A stretch of 64,000 bases of DNA from Flaveria trinervia (Eukaryota > Streptophyta > Magnoliopsida > Asterales > Asteraceae): positions 38,369,940 through 38,433,939 of the forward strand of contig CM046458.1 of NCBI GenBank assembly GCA_025506515.1, in the 5' to 3' direction. The notes under the pieces are model-generated. The model searched no databases. It was not told the DNA's origin and saw only the letters and a list, made by a program, of their open reading frames with translations. Positions within the stretch are counted from its first letter, which is position 1. Every line of letters begins with the position of its first letter. Positions 1-11,026 of the stretch are shown here, in pieces. A program made the position numbers and the translations under genes.

Positions 1-151
1 TGGGAGGTTTTCATGTAAACAACATTCTTGCAATGCTTATGGATCAAAGTGAGGATTTTCATTATGTTCTTGTGTGTTCTTCCTTGTTCATCAAGATTAT
101 ATGTCATTTTGATCCAAAATCTTCACTATTTTCATTGATTCAAGTGTTTTG
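1..151. other. Unassigned sequence at window edge
   Basis: No coding similarity is recognised. The 68-codon frame here has no visible domain. It abuts a reverse-transcriptase fragment whose edge coincides with the edge of the related copy at 8395. Confidence 0.4.
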
Positions 152-293
152 TGGACCTACAGATTCTATTAGTTGTTTGTTGGACTTGCACCCCTGGAAA
201 GAAAGTGAGTTCCCCTACTACACTCATTTGAAATTCTAAATGCATAAGGTCTTCAAAGTCTTTACAGAGTTGCTTGTTTGTTGAGCCAAAAAT
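152..293 (-). pseudogene. Ty1/copia reverse transcriptase fragment (direct-repeat copy 1)
   Basis: Read on the minus strand this encodes the stretch just after the RT active site of copia elements (NKQLC, then F-DLMH, then GELTFF-G-QVQ). It is a near copy, about 94% identical by eye, of 8395-8536 in the same orientation. Both copies begin at the same base on the left. The right side stops at 293, where LTR sequence begins, whereas the other copy runs on into the active-site codons. It is a non-functional remnant. Confidence 0.7.
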
Positions 294-1069
294 TACAGGA
301 TAGTTGAAGGGTTAGTTACAAAACAACAACACAGAGAGGAGATTTACTAAACTTTAATCAAACAGTAAACTGGATTAACCAAGTGTTGAGATACTAAGTA
401 CACAAGTAATGCAGGAGACAGAACACAAAGAACACAAGTGTTTGGTTTTCAAGAATGCAGTATATTGCCTTCTCTATGTTCTATTACAAGTGTTACAAAG
501 CATATTCGAAGGATACAAGAACATGAGATACTTATACTACATCCTACAGCTGGCTATACTTTGAAAGCCAGCTGGATACAATTGACTAGACACAAACAAA
601 ATCAATTGTAGAGTCAAAAGGCATATTGCCTTTTGACTTGTGACTATGACATGCCATAGCTCACATCCTTATCTATTACAAAAAGGATAAAGTACATAAA
701 GTAGAAAGTTACAGACTCAATACCTCAATGTACAGTTACCAAAAGCATGGACCTTTTCACCAACTCATGTAAGTTGGTGACTTGCAGAGGCACAGCGGAA
801 AGGTGTCCAGCTTTTTGGAACAGTATATCAGATAAAGCATGTTACTAAAAATCTTCGGAAGAAATCTATCTTCATGAACTTGAAGCTTCGGAAGACTTCA
901 TGTTTAGCTTCGAAAAATGTTGGTCTTGGCTTTGGAAGATTTCACACTTAGAGTATTTTTTCTGTTTCATGTGTGAAACTTCCTAAGCTTCTTCTTTAAT
1001 GTACTTGTGTTGCATGCAGGAAAGACCAAAGATGTTTAGGTTGCATCAGCCTCTTCATTAATCTCTACA
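294..1069 (-). repeat. LTR (family C, 3' LTR of the extra-ORF element), minus orientation
   Basis: The high-coordinate end is well defined: read on the minus strand, a polypurine tract is followed by TGTAGAG, a normal copia 3' LTR start. The low-coordinate end is placed where RT similarity stops, and no clean CA terminus was found, so the LTR may be truncated there. The perfect palindrome CTTCGGAAG occurs at 853-861 and 886-894, with half-site variants nearby, and recurs in the spacer at 7425-7706. This LTR is not the same family as the LTR at 20397-21144, which one would expect to be its partner. No second copy is in the window. Confidence 0.6.
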
Positions 1070-1082
1070 AACTCCCCCTAGG
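1070..1082 (-). other. Polypurine tract of the minus-strand copia element
   Basis: Minus-strand reading CCTAGGGGGAGTT directly precedes the LTR start. The G-run followed by AGT matches the other polypurine tracts in this window (11014, 38599, 47851, 52220, 56929). It would prime plus-strand DNA synthesis. Confidence 0.75.
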
Positions 1083-2246
1083 CTGATGCTACCAAAACAC
1101 TTTGAAAACTTCAGATATTAACAGTCCTCATTAGGATGATCACCATTCCTTTCTTCATAAGATGATCAGGATCCTTCAGGCTGTCAAAGTGTCTTCTCAT
1201 GTCAAAGAGGTCATGCAGAGGAAACTGAAACATATCTTGCCATGTATAAATGTCTTTAATGCCTTGATCTCTAATAACATGCCATCTTTCTGGATTTATG
1301 GTGTATGTTCAAGACAAGATGGGTCTTCCTGTTGCTAGAGGAGCTAATTGAATTGGAGTTGGTGTAGCTTCCTCTGGCTGCACATCCTTAGGTTGTTCTG
1401 ATTCATCTTGAGGTTTAGAACGGGATGCAGGCTTCTTCTTCTTAGGCTTTGGTCTAGAAGTCATCCTCTTCTTTCTCTTTCCAAATTTTAACTGAGAAGA
1501 CTGGCCTGCAGCACCAGATTTACCTTCACTGTCTTTCTTAGTTGGGACTTCCACTCTCTCATGTTCAGATGGAGAGGGAGGTTGACCCTGTTGTGGATCA
1601 GAAGATGAAGCTTACTGAGCAATAGCAGGAGGTTCGGGTTGTGTTGTGTTTGGTTGTTCAACCTTAACCTCCACTTCAGGTGGAGCCTGACTTGGAGTGG
1701 AGTGTAAGTCAGTGAGCTCTCCACTCTTAATCTTCTGCTTGATTACCCTGATATGCTCATCCATAGTGGATAGAGACATGGGTTCCAAGTCTCCTTCCAG
1801 AGAATCCATACAGCTTCGAGAAGCTCATCATCCTCTACCTATCAGCAGACTTCTTCATGCTCTTTTGGATGATGGCTCTTGATTTTGTAGCTTCTTCCCT
1901 TAGCTTCTTCTTTGTTGTCTTTCTTTCCTTGACTAACTCAAGCTCACATTGTTTTTAAGTACTCGAACTCAATATAGTCATAAGGTAAGGGAAGGAGTGC
2001 ATTTTCCTGATAGAGGCCTGTGGCACTCAGGTAGTTAATTATCTTGATTTTGTCTTCTTCCTTATCTACCTTAGGTTCTCGTTGAATCACATCCTCTTGT
2101 TCAGGACTTTCTTGATCTGGTGAGAGGGTAGGCATACCTTTGTACAGTCTTTTTCTTATTCTCTCTTCTTTGACTTGTACTAGGAGTTCTGCATCTTCTG
2201 CCTCCTTCTTCTCTCTTGACCTTTCCAGGTCAACCAGTTCATTTAA
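1083..2246 (-). pseudogene. C-terminal part of the copia 3' extra ORF (family C)
   Basis: This is the downstream part of the ORF that continues at 4460-7149; the solo LTR at 2247-4459 splits them. Open stretches lie at 1944-2135, 1612-1809 and 1309-1554, separated by stops and frame changes. The protein is hydrophilic: an acidic Glu/Asp-rich stretch, a Pro/Gln-rich stretch, then a Lys/Arg-rich segment (KKRMTSRPKPKKKKP) that could bind nucleic acid or act as a nuclear signal. The last readable piece, near 1150-1250, reads WQDMFQFPLHDLFDMRRHF and is followed by the polypurine tract. Sirevirus-type copia elements often carry such an ORF after RNase H; its function is unknown. Confidence 0.55.
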
Positions 2247-2914
2247 TGTAAGGCCCCGTTCCCGGGACGCTTACAGTTGGGTTCTCATCGCACATAAAAC
2301 GTATAATTACATTTGTATTTCATAAAATCGCAGCGGAAAACTAAAACAATCTTTCATTTCCATGTAAATGCTTTTGCAAATTAATACAACATTCATTACA
2401 AAATAGCTTGTTCGCATTACAATGCAAAAACATTAATCAAAAGAATGCCATCCCAAAAGAGCTGAGTAGTCGCCCGTGCCATCCTCAGCAATCATTACCT
2501 GCCAACTGGAAACATATCAAAGTCAACGTTGCTGAGTGAGTTCTAGTTTTATAAATAAAACATACTTTACTTTACATTTATTCGCGATCATACGTGAGTT
2601 CTAGTTTTATAAATAAAACATACTTTACTTTACATTCATTCGTGATCATACATCATACGTACATACAGATAATATCAGTATTATCTTTATCATTCCGTTC
2701 ATTAACTTTGATCATTCAACGTGTTACATTATCGTTCACTTCTCTATCTAGATCCGGTCAGACTTTACCCTCTTCGTGGCACTCATCCACGATTACTGAG
2801 GTCGAATGACCAAGATCCTGTTCTGTACATTATTCCGATAATTCATTTACGTTCATTCATACTTTGTTCTTTCATGCAAAATCTATCGTTCATTTATACT
2901 TCCGTTCCTTCGAT

Positions 2915-3190
2915 TCTGTTGCGACAACAGTGTCGCTCACCTCATTAACAATCCCAATGACTCCGCACTATCCGAGTCTATTGCAACCATAGAGTTGCTC
3001 ACCCCAATTGCCAATTTCAACGATAGCATGCTATCCGAGTCTCCTGCAACCATAGGGTTGCTCACCTCATGGAAACTTCATAATAACGCCCTGTCCAAGT
3101 CTGTTGCAACCATAGGGATGCTCACCTCATAGCAATCTCAAGGATTGCATACCATCCGAGTCTGTTGCAACAACAGGGTTGCTCACCTCA
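2915..3190. repeat. Short tandem repeat inside solo LTR G1 (about five units)
   Basis: Units of roughly 55-65 bp repeat the phrase TTGCAACCATAG followed by GTTGCTCACC, with variable spacers. The first unit has a diverged form with GCGACAACAGTGTCGCTC. Each unit contains a small palindrome around GCAAC and GTTGC. The related copy G2 has a different tandem repeat at the equivalent place. Confidence 0.7.
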
Positions 3191-3599
3191 TTTAAGTGCT
3201 TGCAAGCCTTTCCTTTGTTCGTTCATCATTCATAATGCATGCATTCTTACTTTATGTTCCTCTTTCATTATCTTTCACTTTACGTTACATAATACTTCAT
3301 TCATTCATTAACATGACGCGTAAAGCCACCAGAAAGATAAACATACATCATAATAAGGAACATATCATACGCAATCATCATCATCATACAGGGCAACATC
3401 ATACATACGTAACAAGCCTAAACATGCAACATCATCATCGGCATGCCCAACATGCTCTCTAAGGCCTCAATCATCATCTTACATGCTCTTACGAAAACCT
3501 TTACGTCAAAACTTACATCTGCCCCTTTCTCCCGAAAGTCAGAAGTCAAACTACGCTTCCCATGGGTGCAACAGCCCTATTCGGGCGTATGGACACCCT

Positions 3600-3850
3600 T
3601 CAGGCGCGTGGCCTCCATGCGACTGAACACTATGCGAATGAACTAATGCGGATGAATACCCATGCGAATGAACGTTCGATCGTGAGAATGGACAATGCAG
3701 ATGAACCTCATGCGATTGGGATTAATGCGGATGAGCACTTATGCGACTGGACCTTCAGTCGCATGACCTCCATGCGACTGGCCTTTCAATCGTGTGAACA
3801 GACCTTCAATCGTGTGAATGGACCTTCAGTCGTACCCTAATCGGCCGTAT
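3600..3850. repeat. Cluster of degenerate TGCG(A/G)NTG motifs inside solo LTR G1
   Basis: About a dozen short units of the form ATGCGACTG, ATGCGAATG or ATGCGGATG occur in both orientations within 250 bp. The same vocabulary is found in the LTRs and spacers of families A and F. The long open frame at 3562-3840 comes from this repeat and is not a gene. Confidence 0.65.
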
Positions 3851-4459
3851 GGCCTCCACTCGGCCTCCAGTCGGTCGCCTAGCCCTAGCTGATGCAGAAT
3901 GCAGTTCATCCCGACTGCAACCGAGGGTTTTCGGCCTCCAAACTCATCTAAACCCATTTTAAGCCCAAATCGACCATCCTAAACCTTAGGGATGCATACC
4001 ACAACACCATTCAAGCACACACTAGCTCACAATCAAGCCACAAATGCATCATACATACACATACACATACACAACGGGTCAACAAACACACACTCAAAAA
4101 CCCGATTTCAAATGTTTTCCAGCCCCAAAATCGTCAGAAAGCAAGTAAAAGTGGGGTTCTAGAACTCACACAAACGATCACAACGAGTAGAGCTTCGGTT
4201 TGACTCGTTTCTCAACAACTTTGGCTACTCGAACCAACCCGAACCAACACTTTTCCTCTTTTTCTCTTCTTTCTCTCTTCTCCTCTTTCTTTGGCTGATT
4301 TGTGAGTGTGGGGAAGAGGGTAAGGGCTGCCCTTTCCCTTATATACTCCCACTCACCCGACTTTCTTTCGTTGGCAAGTTTGATCCCTCGACTTTAGACT
4401 TTATTTCTTTTCTTCTTTAGTCGGCTTCAAAATAAATGAATAAATAATCGAGTGTTACA

Positions 4460-7149
4460 TTTAATTCATCCAAGGGAAGAGAAATGACACTATCTATGTC
4501 ATAGTTCCTAGTCTGCAGATAGTTAATCCTGACTACCCTTAACTCATCATTCTAAGTATCTGGTCTGGGGGCAGCCCTGATTGCAGACTCTATGAGTCTT
4601 GGGGACTTAGCAGAGGAACTTTCTCCCCTTAGCCTCCTTTTCCTCTCTCTCCTCCTCCTCAATCTCCTTAGATGTCATCTTTCTTTTTCCTTTGTCACTC
4701 ACAGACCTTTGTGACTCAAGGTGGAGAGAGCTTTGGCCTTCATTACTTGTTGCAGCATCTGAGCTCAGGCCAGAGAGAGGATGAGAAGCACCTTCACCAG
4801 CAGGTGTCTTAGAAGGAATATGGATCTCTACAGCAGTTGGAGATGATGAGACAGGGCTCTCAGGTTCTGTCACTGGGCCTTCAGTCAAGGTTTCCCCTAT
4901 GAAGCTAATCTTAGGGTCTGCCTCAACATCTAGTTGACCGATGACATTGCCTGATTGCCTAAGTCTCCTTCTTAAGCTGAACTCTACAGTGATCCTGTCT
5001 TGGATTCTTTTAGCCAGTCTGTCAGCTTGTCTTGATTGGCTTGGGTTGACAAGTGGTATGTTGACTAGATCCAGACCTTCATAGTAGTACAAGGTTTGAA
5101 AATTGAAGACTTATTGTTGTCCTTGAACTCTTATGATGATAAGGGCCTTCCTGTTGTTGTCATACCTCCACCTAATGATGTGATTGAAAGATGGTGAAGG
5201 TGACATAGCCCTTGGTATTCCATCCTCAAACAGACTCTGTGTGAAGGAGTCTGTGTAGTCCACATCAATGTGAACTAGAGGAGGTTGTTGAGAATGCACA
5301 GTTGCAAGTGAGGATGGTGAGTCCTCAATGTCCATTTTCTCTGAATAACTCCCAGGTTCTGTGGCTGTAATGACTTTCTCCCCCTTTTTGGTAGCATCAC
5401 CCACTTGCATAGGTGAGCTGGAAGATAGGTCAATCACATTCACAGGTTCTTGTGTTCCTGGTTGAGCTCTCCCTAAGGGTCTCCCAGCTAGTTTTTCCTT
5501 AAGATGTGAAATCTCAAGTTGCTGATCATTGATCCTGTTATGTAAGGTAGTCACCTGAGATTCAAGGTGACTGACCTTTGAGACTAAATAAGTGCATGTT
5601 TTAGACAATTTTTGCACCAGTAGTCTCAGATTTCCCTCATCTTCATTAGAAGATTCATTGGGGAATGAGATGATTGGACCAGAGTCCTCTCTCTCACCAC
5701 CAGCTTGAGGTTCTTGGCTGCTGGTTTTCCTCTGCTCACTGGCAGTCTCAGTTGAGATGTCAGTGGCTTGAGTTGCCATGGTTGAGGTCTTAATAATGTA
5801 ATCACTTTCAGAAGTGAGAGCCTCTTTCATATGGACATCCTGAACAGGTTCAGGAGTGTCCACCTCAGTTGTAGGTGATTGATGGGGGATAGATGTAGGA
5901 GACTCAAGAGTACTCATATCTCTTTGAGTAGAGGGAAAGAAGAGAGATTCATTATACTCACTGAAACCTATATCTTCGTTAGTGTAGAAATCAAGGTTGG
6001 GAATGGGTTGGTTGAGATCTATAGGCTGGGGATGGTAACTGTCCCCTGAAGGTTGATCACTTGAGTGTTGAAACTCAAGTGATAGCTTAGTGCAGTAGGG
6101 CTAATGAGCTTATCAGGCTGAGCATGAGGAACCTCAGCACTGATTCTTGAAGAGATGGGAGTGGTCTGCTCCTCAGGAGAAGTGGGAGCTCCAGTGTCCA
6201 CTTCTTCCTGTATGGTTGAGTATATGGGGGCCTCCACAGACTGAATAGTCTGAGCAGGGGTTCGTTTGGATTTTCTTTGGTAGGTGATGGAGATTTGAGG
6301 CTGTGTGGGTGGTTGGGAAGTAGCAGGTGTGGGTTCAACACTAGCTTGTGCTGCTAGGTTGTCACCTTGAGCAATGAGCTCTAACATTTTTGGGACTAGG
6401 ATTGTTTCTACCCCAGGAATCCAACAGTGGACTTTCTCAGTATTTTAAAGATGCCAGGCTTCATCTGTCCCAATTTAAGAATGTTACCTATTTCCCTTAA
6501 CTGTGAGCCTAGTTCACATTTAAGAATGCACTGGACATATCTAGGAAACATATAATACTCTAAGGAGTCTAAATTAGCAAGTAAATTTGTATAAACAAAC
6601 TAAGAATACCTGAATTTGACCCCTGAACCATTCCATGAATTATGAAGGAGAGATCCTCAGGAATCTGGTCCCATCCACCATGCTTGTTTGATAAGCTGTG
6701 GATGACCACATGGAGTAGGAATCTCCATTGGGATGAGATCTTCCCTTTCCTAAAGGTCTTTACAGAGAAATCTCCCTCATATCCCATCTGCTCAAAGGAA
6801 TGATTGACAGCTTCCTTTGGGAAAAACACCTCACCTTCTTCATCATCCAGCTGAAGATGTCTGTTGATGATGGCCGGAGTGATGAAGATTGTTCTCCCCT
6901 GCACTGTGGCAGACAGAGCCTTCTCCCCATCCATAATGACCTCTTGGCAGGTCTTCCAGAATTCAAGCAACTGATCCTCATAGAGTGAGGATCAATGGTT
7001 AGGGAGGTGAAGTAGTTTGACAGAGTTAGGAAACGGAAAACCTCTGAGAAATGAGGATCTTTCTCAGAGCTTAACAGAGCAACCTGATTATGTTGTATGT
7101 GTAGCTGCATGGTAAAGTTGGGATCATTTCTGTGAGCAAGGTTGGCCAT
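4460..7149 (-). pseudogene. N-terminal and middle part of the copia 3' extra ORF (family C)
   Basis: The start is the ATG at 7147-7149 (MANLAHRND). The frame breaks near 6970, and the next piece (to 6569) reads HLQLDDEEGEVFFPKEAVN, then GYEGDF, then GGWDQ. The same domain is in the family B ORF (44286-44789: LHLHD, GYEGD, SSWDQ), so both belong to one extra-ORF family. A Ser/Thr/Pro/Gln-rich stretch follows (6387-6019), then a 268-codon piece (5917-5111) with a short coiled coil around LESQVTTLHNRINDQQLEIS, then 5092-4607 ending in a Glu/Lys-rich tract. Several frameshifts and stops make it non-functional. In Sireviruses the ORF at this place is sometimes called envelope-like; no membrane segment or signal peptide is visible here. 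Confidence 0.6.
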
Positions 7150-7851
7150 TTTGAAGTAGCTTAAGAACGAAGAAAGAAGAAATAAAGAAATTTCAGAGAG
7201 AAATTTGGGGTTTTAGGTATGGATTTCAGATAGAAGTTTCAGAAACCGTTGCGTTTATGTATGAGAAGGATTTCAGATAAAATTTGATGAAAGAGGATAA
7301 ACTTTGAAATCCGGATGTCGGTCCCACCTCTGAAAAAGTAGTTTACTTTTGCTCAAAAAGTAGCTTTATTGGAAGTCAAAAAGCTTCCAAAGGTTAATTA
7401 TCTTCAGAAGTTTTAATTAAAAAGCTTCCGAAGCTAAAATGACTTCAGAAGAATTTCCTGAGAGTTTTGAAAATTTTGCTTCGAAGAAAAAATTAAAACT
7501 TGAGTGCTTTGTATATAAACTAACAAAGCTTCCGAGAGTTAATTTTGCTTCAGAAGTAAATGGTCCTTGAAAATGAGTAAGTGTCTAAGACAGGTATTTA
7601 AGCTTCGGAAGATAAATTTGAAAACTCTTTCGAAGGTAAATTTCTTAGACAGTTATTTTATTGAAGGCATGATTTACTTCCGAAGTTAAAAGCATAACTT
7701 CCGAAGTATCAAAAATTTTCAAAAGTCTAAGGATGTCTTCAAAAAGAAATTTCATCCAAAGAAAAACATGAGCTTATGAAAGTGATGAACTAGAAAACTT
7801 AGGACACACATAAATTTTAAACAAATAATAAGAATTAGTTTTAAGAAAAGC
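7150..7851 (-). promoter_or_regulatory. Spacer between RNase H and extra ORF with CTTCGGAAG palindromes
   Basis: Non-coding spacer upstream of the extra ORF start. The perfect palindrome CTTCCGAAG/CTTCGGAAG is at 7425-7433, 7613-7621, 7678-7686 and 7698-7706, with many one-base variants between 7370 and 7710. The same motif is in the family C LTR (853-894). No strong TATA box was seen. By analogy with families B and F, the spacer may be a promoter for the extra ORF; that is inference. Confidence 0.5.
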
Positions 7852-8350
7852 TTACTCAAAGTTTATCATCCCAATAGCTGATATTAAATATTTAAATCTC
7901 TGTTCATCAAAAGCCTTTGTAAACAGATTAGCATATTGTTCATCTGTGTGAACTTTGACTAGTTTAATTAATCCCTTTTCATAGTTATCTCTTATTAAAT
8001 GATACCTGATATTGATGTGCTTTGTCCTTGAGTGCTGCACAGGGTTCTCTATGATTGAGATAGCATTGTTGTTGTCTATGTGAATGGGAGTCTCTGTGAA
8101 GTTTAACCCATAGTCCAGCATCTGATTTTGGATCCAAAGTACTTGAGCACAGCAGCTTGCAGCAGCGATGTATTCAGCTTCAGCAGTTGATGCAGAGACA
8201 CAGGATTGTTTCTTGCATTGCCATGAGACAACCCTTCCACCAAGAAATTGACATCCCCCAGATGTAGACTTTGCAGTCATGTTGCAACCACCATAATCAC
8301 TATCTGTATAGGCATACAGATTGAAGTCAGAATTCTTAGGATACCATAGT
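7852..8350 (-). pseudogene. Ty1/copia RNase H domain fragment
   Basis: Minus-strand translation gives the RNase H end of copia Pol: YTDSDYGGC, then KSTSGGCQFLGG, WQCKKQ, STAEAEYIAA, WIQNQ, IHIDNNNAI, HSRTKHI-I-YH-IRD and finally FTKAF before the stop near 7852. The SxAEAEY and D-NNNA signatures are those of copia RNase H. The join to the RT domain is broken: filler at 8351-8394 replaces the tether that normally links RT to RNase H. Confidence 0.85.
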
Positions 8351-8394
8351 CCAAGTGTGTTATTATGACCAAGTTAACTGAGTGTTAGGCTAGG

Positions 8395-9120
8395 TGGACC
8401 TACAGATTCTATTTGTTGTTTATTGGACTTGCACCCCTAGAAAGAAAGTGAGTTCCCCCATTACACTCATTTGTAATTTTGAATGCATAAGGTCTTCAAA
8501 GTCTTTACAGAGTTGCTTGTTTGTTGAGGCAAAAATGATATCATCCACATAAATCTGGACTAACAACATGTCTTTTCCTCTTCTTTTTCTGAAGAGAGTC
8601 TAGTAAATCTTTCCTCTTTCATAACCATTTTCAAGAAGAAAAGATGATAGAGGCTCATACCACTTCCTTGGAGCTTGGTGAAGACCATACAAAGCTTTGT
8701 TAAGCTTGTAAACTCTATGAGGGAAATCTGGATCTTCAAAGCTAGGTGGTTGACTCATGTAGACTTCTTCAGCATTCTTTCTGTATAAAAAAGCACACTT
8801 CATATCCATTTGGTAAACAGTAAACTTCATGGATGCAGAATATGCAAGAAAGATTCTTATTGCTTCTAGTCTGGCAACAGATGCAAACACTTCGTCATAA
8901 TTGATTCCTTCTTCTTGAGTGCATCCCTGTGCCACTAGTCTTGCTTTATTTCTGATGATGATCCCTCTATCATCAGTCTTGTTTCTATACAGCCATCTGG
9001 TACCGATAGGGTATTGTCCTTCGGGAAGATCTAGTTGCCATACTTCTTGCTTCTTGAATTGGAGCAATTCTTCCTGCATTGCTTCAATCCAGCTATTGTC
9101 TTGAAGAACCTCTTTGATGT
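8395..9120 (-). pseudogene. Ty1/copia reverse transcriptase (interrupted)
   Basis: Recognisable RT blocks in order: WQLD-P-G--PIGTRWLYRNK, ARLVAQG-TQ-EGI-YDEVFA-VARLEAIR, VYQMD-KCAFLYR, YMSQPP-F, and KALYGLHQAPR-WY. A TAG stop at 8600-8602 splits the frame before the catalytic YVDD (8540-8551, minus strand) and NKQLCKDF. The domain ends abruptly at 8395 instead of running into RNase H. The segment 8395-8536 is repeated at 152-293. Confidence 0.85.
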
Positions 9121-10551
9121 TCTTGGGTACTGTTTAACACAGAAAGCATGAAAACAAACAGATGTTTGCAATACTAGACTTTCTTCTTGTCACCCTTTCA
9201 TTAAGTTCACCAATAATGCTTTCTACTAGATGATTCTTTTGTATTCTGGTGGTTGGAATTGAGTCACCAGCAATGGTTACATCAAGATTGGAGACATTCA
9301 GATCATTATGGTCAGAGGCACCTTCATCTTGTACTGTTTGGAAATTATGAAGATAATCAGACTCTGTTTCATTGACTGCTTCAACTTCAGTAGCACTTTG
9401 ATTGCTTCCATCATTTGGCGTTCTTTCTGTTTCAGTTGGAGGAGTAGCTTGTTTTTTTTATTTCTGATCTATGTTGATAGATCTTCTGAATATGATGGTA
9501 ACAGGCTTGGACCTCCTTCAGTTAAAACACTTTGGTTTTGTGATGGTTGTCTGATGGGATCAGCTTGAAGAGGAACATCTTCATTCATGTATTCGGTAGA
9601 TGTAGGAGGAATCAATGAAAATTCATCTCTTCTTTCTACACCTGTAGAAGTTTCACCTGAATGTAGAGTTCCTTCATCAGAAAAGTGAAATTGATCAAAT
9701 GATTTTGTAAATGAGTCAATATCAAACAACCAGTCAAGACCATTTGTAGATTTGGGAAACAAGTGTTCCTTGAATTGAACAGTTGTCGATTCATCAATAA
9801 TGTTTAATCTAGGATTGAACACTCTATAAGCCTTTGAAATAGAAGAATAACCTACAAAGAATCCTTCATCAAACTTAGATGAATACTTTCCCAAATAGTC
9901 TCGGGTGTTTAATATTAAGACAAGACTACCAAATGATTTAAAGAATCCAATAAATTGTTTTTTGTGAAAGAGCAGTTCATATGGAGTCATGTTACTTTCT
10001 TTTACAATCAGAGTTCGATTTTGAACAAAGCACGATATGTTAACTGCCTCTGCCCAAAAGTTAATAGGCAGTTGAGCATCAGCTAGCATTGTTCTTGCTG
10101 CTTCAATTAGTGTTCTATTTCTCCTTTCAGCTACCCCATTTTGTTAAGGAGTTCTAGCTGCACTGAATTAATGAGCAATGCCTTGGTTTCACAAAATGAA
10201 CTCATGTCTTCATTTTTAAACTCAGTTCCATTATCACTTCTGATTTTTTGACCTTAAGATCAAGTTGATTTTCAATTTTTGTGATAAAGTTTTGTATTAT
10301 TTAGGATGTCTCATTTTTATAAAGTAAGAAGAAAACCCATTTGAATCATAAAAAGTCATCAGTGATCACCAAACAATAATGTTTCTTTCTAATGCTCATT
10401 ACATGAGTTGGTCCAAACAGATCCATGTGAAGTAACTTCAATGGAGTATTGTTTGTGTTCACCAGCTTGGATTTGTGAGAACATTTATGTTGTTTTCCTT
10501 TGAGGCACGCTGAACAGTGATCAACAAAGTGAAATTCTTTTTGTGGAAGAC
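9121..10551 (-). pseudogene. Ty1/copia integrase, catalytic and C-terminal part
   Basis: 10111-10143 encodes NGVAERRNRT on the minus strand, the copia block with the catalytic Glu. Next come FWAEAVN, TPYELL, G-LVLIL-, SSKFDEGFFVGYS, AYRVFN and the acidic linker toward RT. Upstream, 10381-10550 reads LLHMDLFGPT and the C-x2-C half (CSACLKGKQH) of the HHCC zinc site. The matching His half lies beyond the nested element at 16445, which interrupts integrase exactly between the two halves. Several stops and frame changes are present. Confidence 0.8.
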
Positions 10552-11013
10552 TGTAACTCCAGGATAATCAAACTTGAATCAAATCATGAAGAATTAGATC
10601 AATATAATGATAATCACAATAAAACCTCTTTGATCTATATTGATTGCAAAATATGTGTTTACAAATAATCCCCCAATCTATTGGTCATACAACCATTAAC
10701 CAACACTAATGACAATTAACCTATTTATAGTCTAGACTAATATCCACTAATTGCACTTAACCCCCTAGACTTAGGCTACTTAATACAAATTACATATTAA
10801 GCATAAAAATGACTAAAAACAAGATAAAATATATTTTGTTCCCACAAAATATATTATTACAGTAAAACTCCTAGTCGTCTAAATCTTCAACATCTCGTCT
10901 CGGATCTTCGTATCGAACATGTCGGGTTGACTTTTGTTGACTTTGACCATGACGTTGACTTTTGTTGACTTTGACTATGTTGATAATATAGACTATCTTG
11001 TACAGCTCCAACA
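10552..11013 (-). repeat. 3' LTR of nested element D
   Basis: 462 bp, from TGTAACTCC to CTCCAACA in plus coordinates. On the minus strand the TATA box CTATAAATAG is at 10721-10730. Six TTGAC(C/T) W-box cores are packed at 10926-10977, upstream of that TATA box in the direction of transcription. Confidence 0.85.
10926..10977. promoter_or_regulatory. W-box (TTGAC) cluster in LTR U3 of element D
   Basis: Six TTGACT or TTGACC hexamers occur in about 52 bp in the presumed U3 region, about 200 bp upstream of the LTR TATA box. TTGAC(C/T) is the known WRKY transcription-factor core. The other LTR keeps five (about 16353-16410). Confidence 0.55.
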
Positions 11014-11026
11014 ATACTCCCCCTTA
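11014..11026 (-). other. Polypurine tract of element D
   Basis: Minus-strand reading AAGGGGGAGTAT directly abuts the 3' LTR start, the usual copia arrangement. Confidence 0.85.

Larger units (their letters stand above)
2247..4459 (-). repeat. Solo LTR, family G (copy G1), with perfect TTTAA target duplication
   Basis: The unit runs from TGTAAGGCCCC to GTGTTACA and is flanked by TTTAA at 2242-2246 and 4460-4464. That is the signature of an LTR-element insertion later reduced to one LTR by recombination. No gag or pol is present. Removing it rejoins the copia extra ORF. Related copies are G2 (60839-63020) and the partial G3 (31696-32588). The minus strand is favoured because TATATAAG lies at about 4338-4350 on that strand and because TGTAAC starts resemble chromovirus LTRs. 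Length and ends suggest Ty3/gypsy, but no coding part proves it. Confidence 0.75.

Noticed and set aside
3562..3840. 92-codon frame in solo LTR G1 and similar frames at 31807-31992, 55665-56012 and 62093-62368
   Set aside because: They translate the TGCGACTG motif clusters in arbitrary frames; they are repeat shadows.
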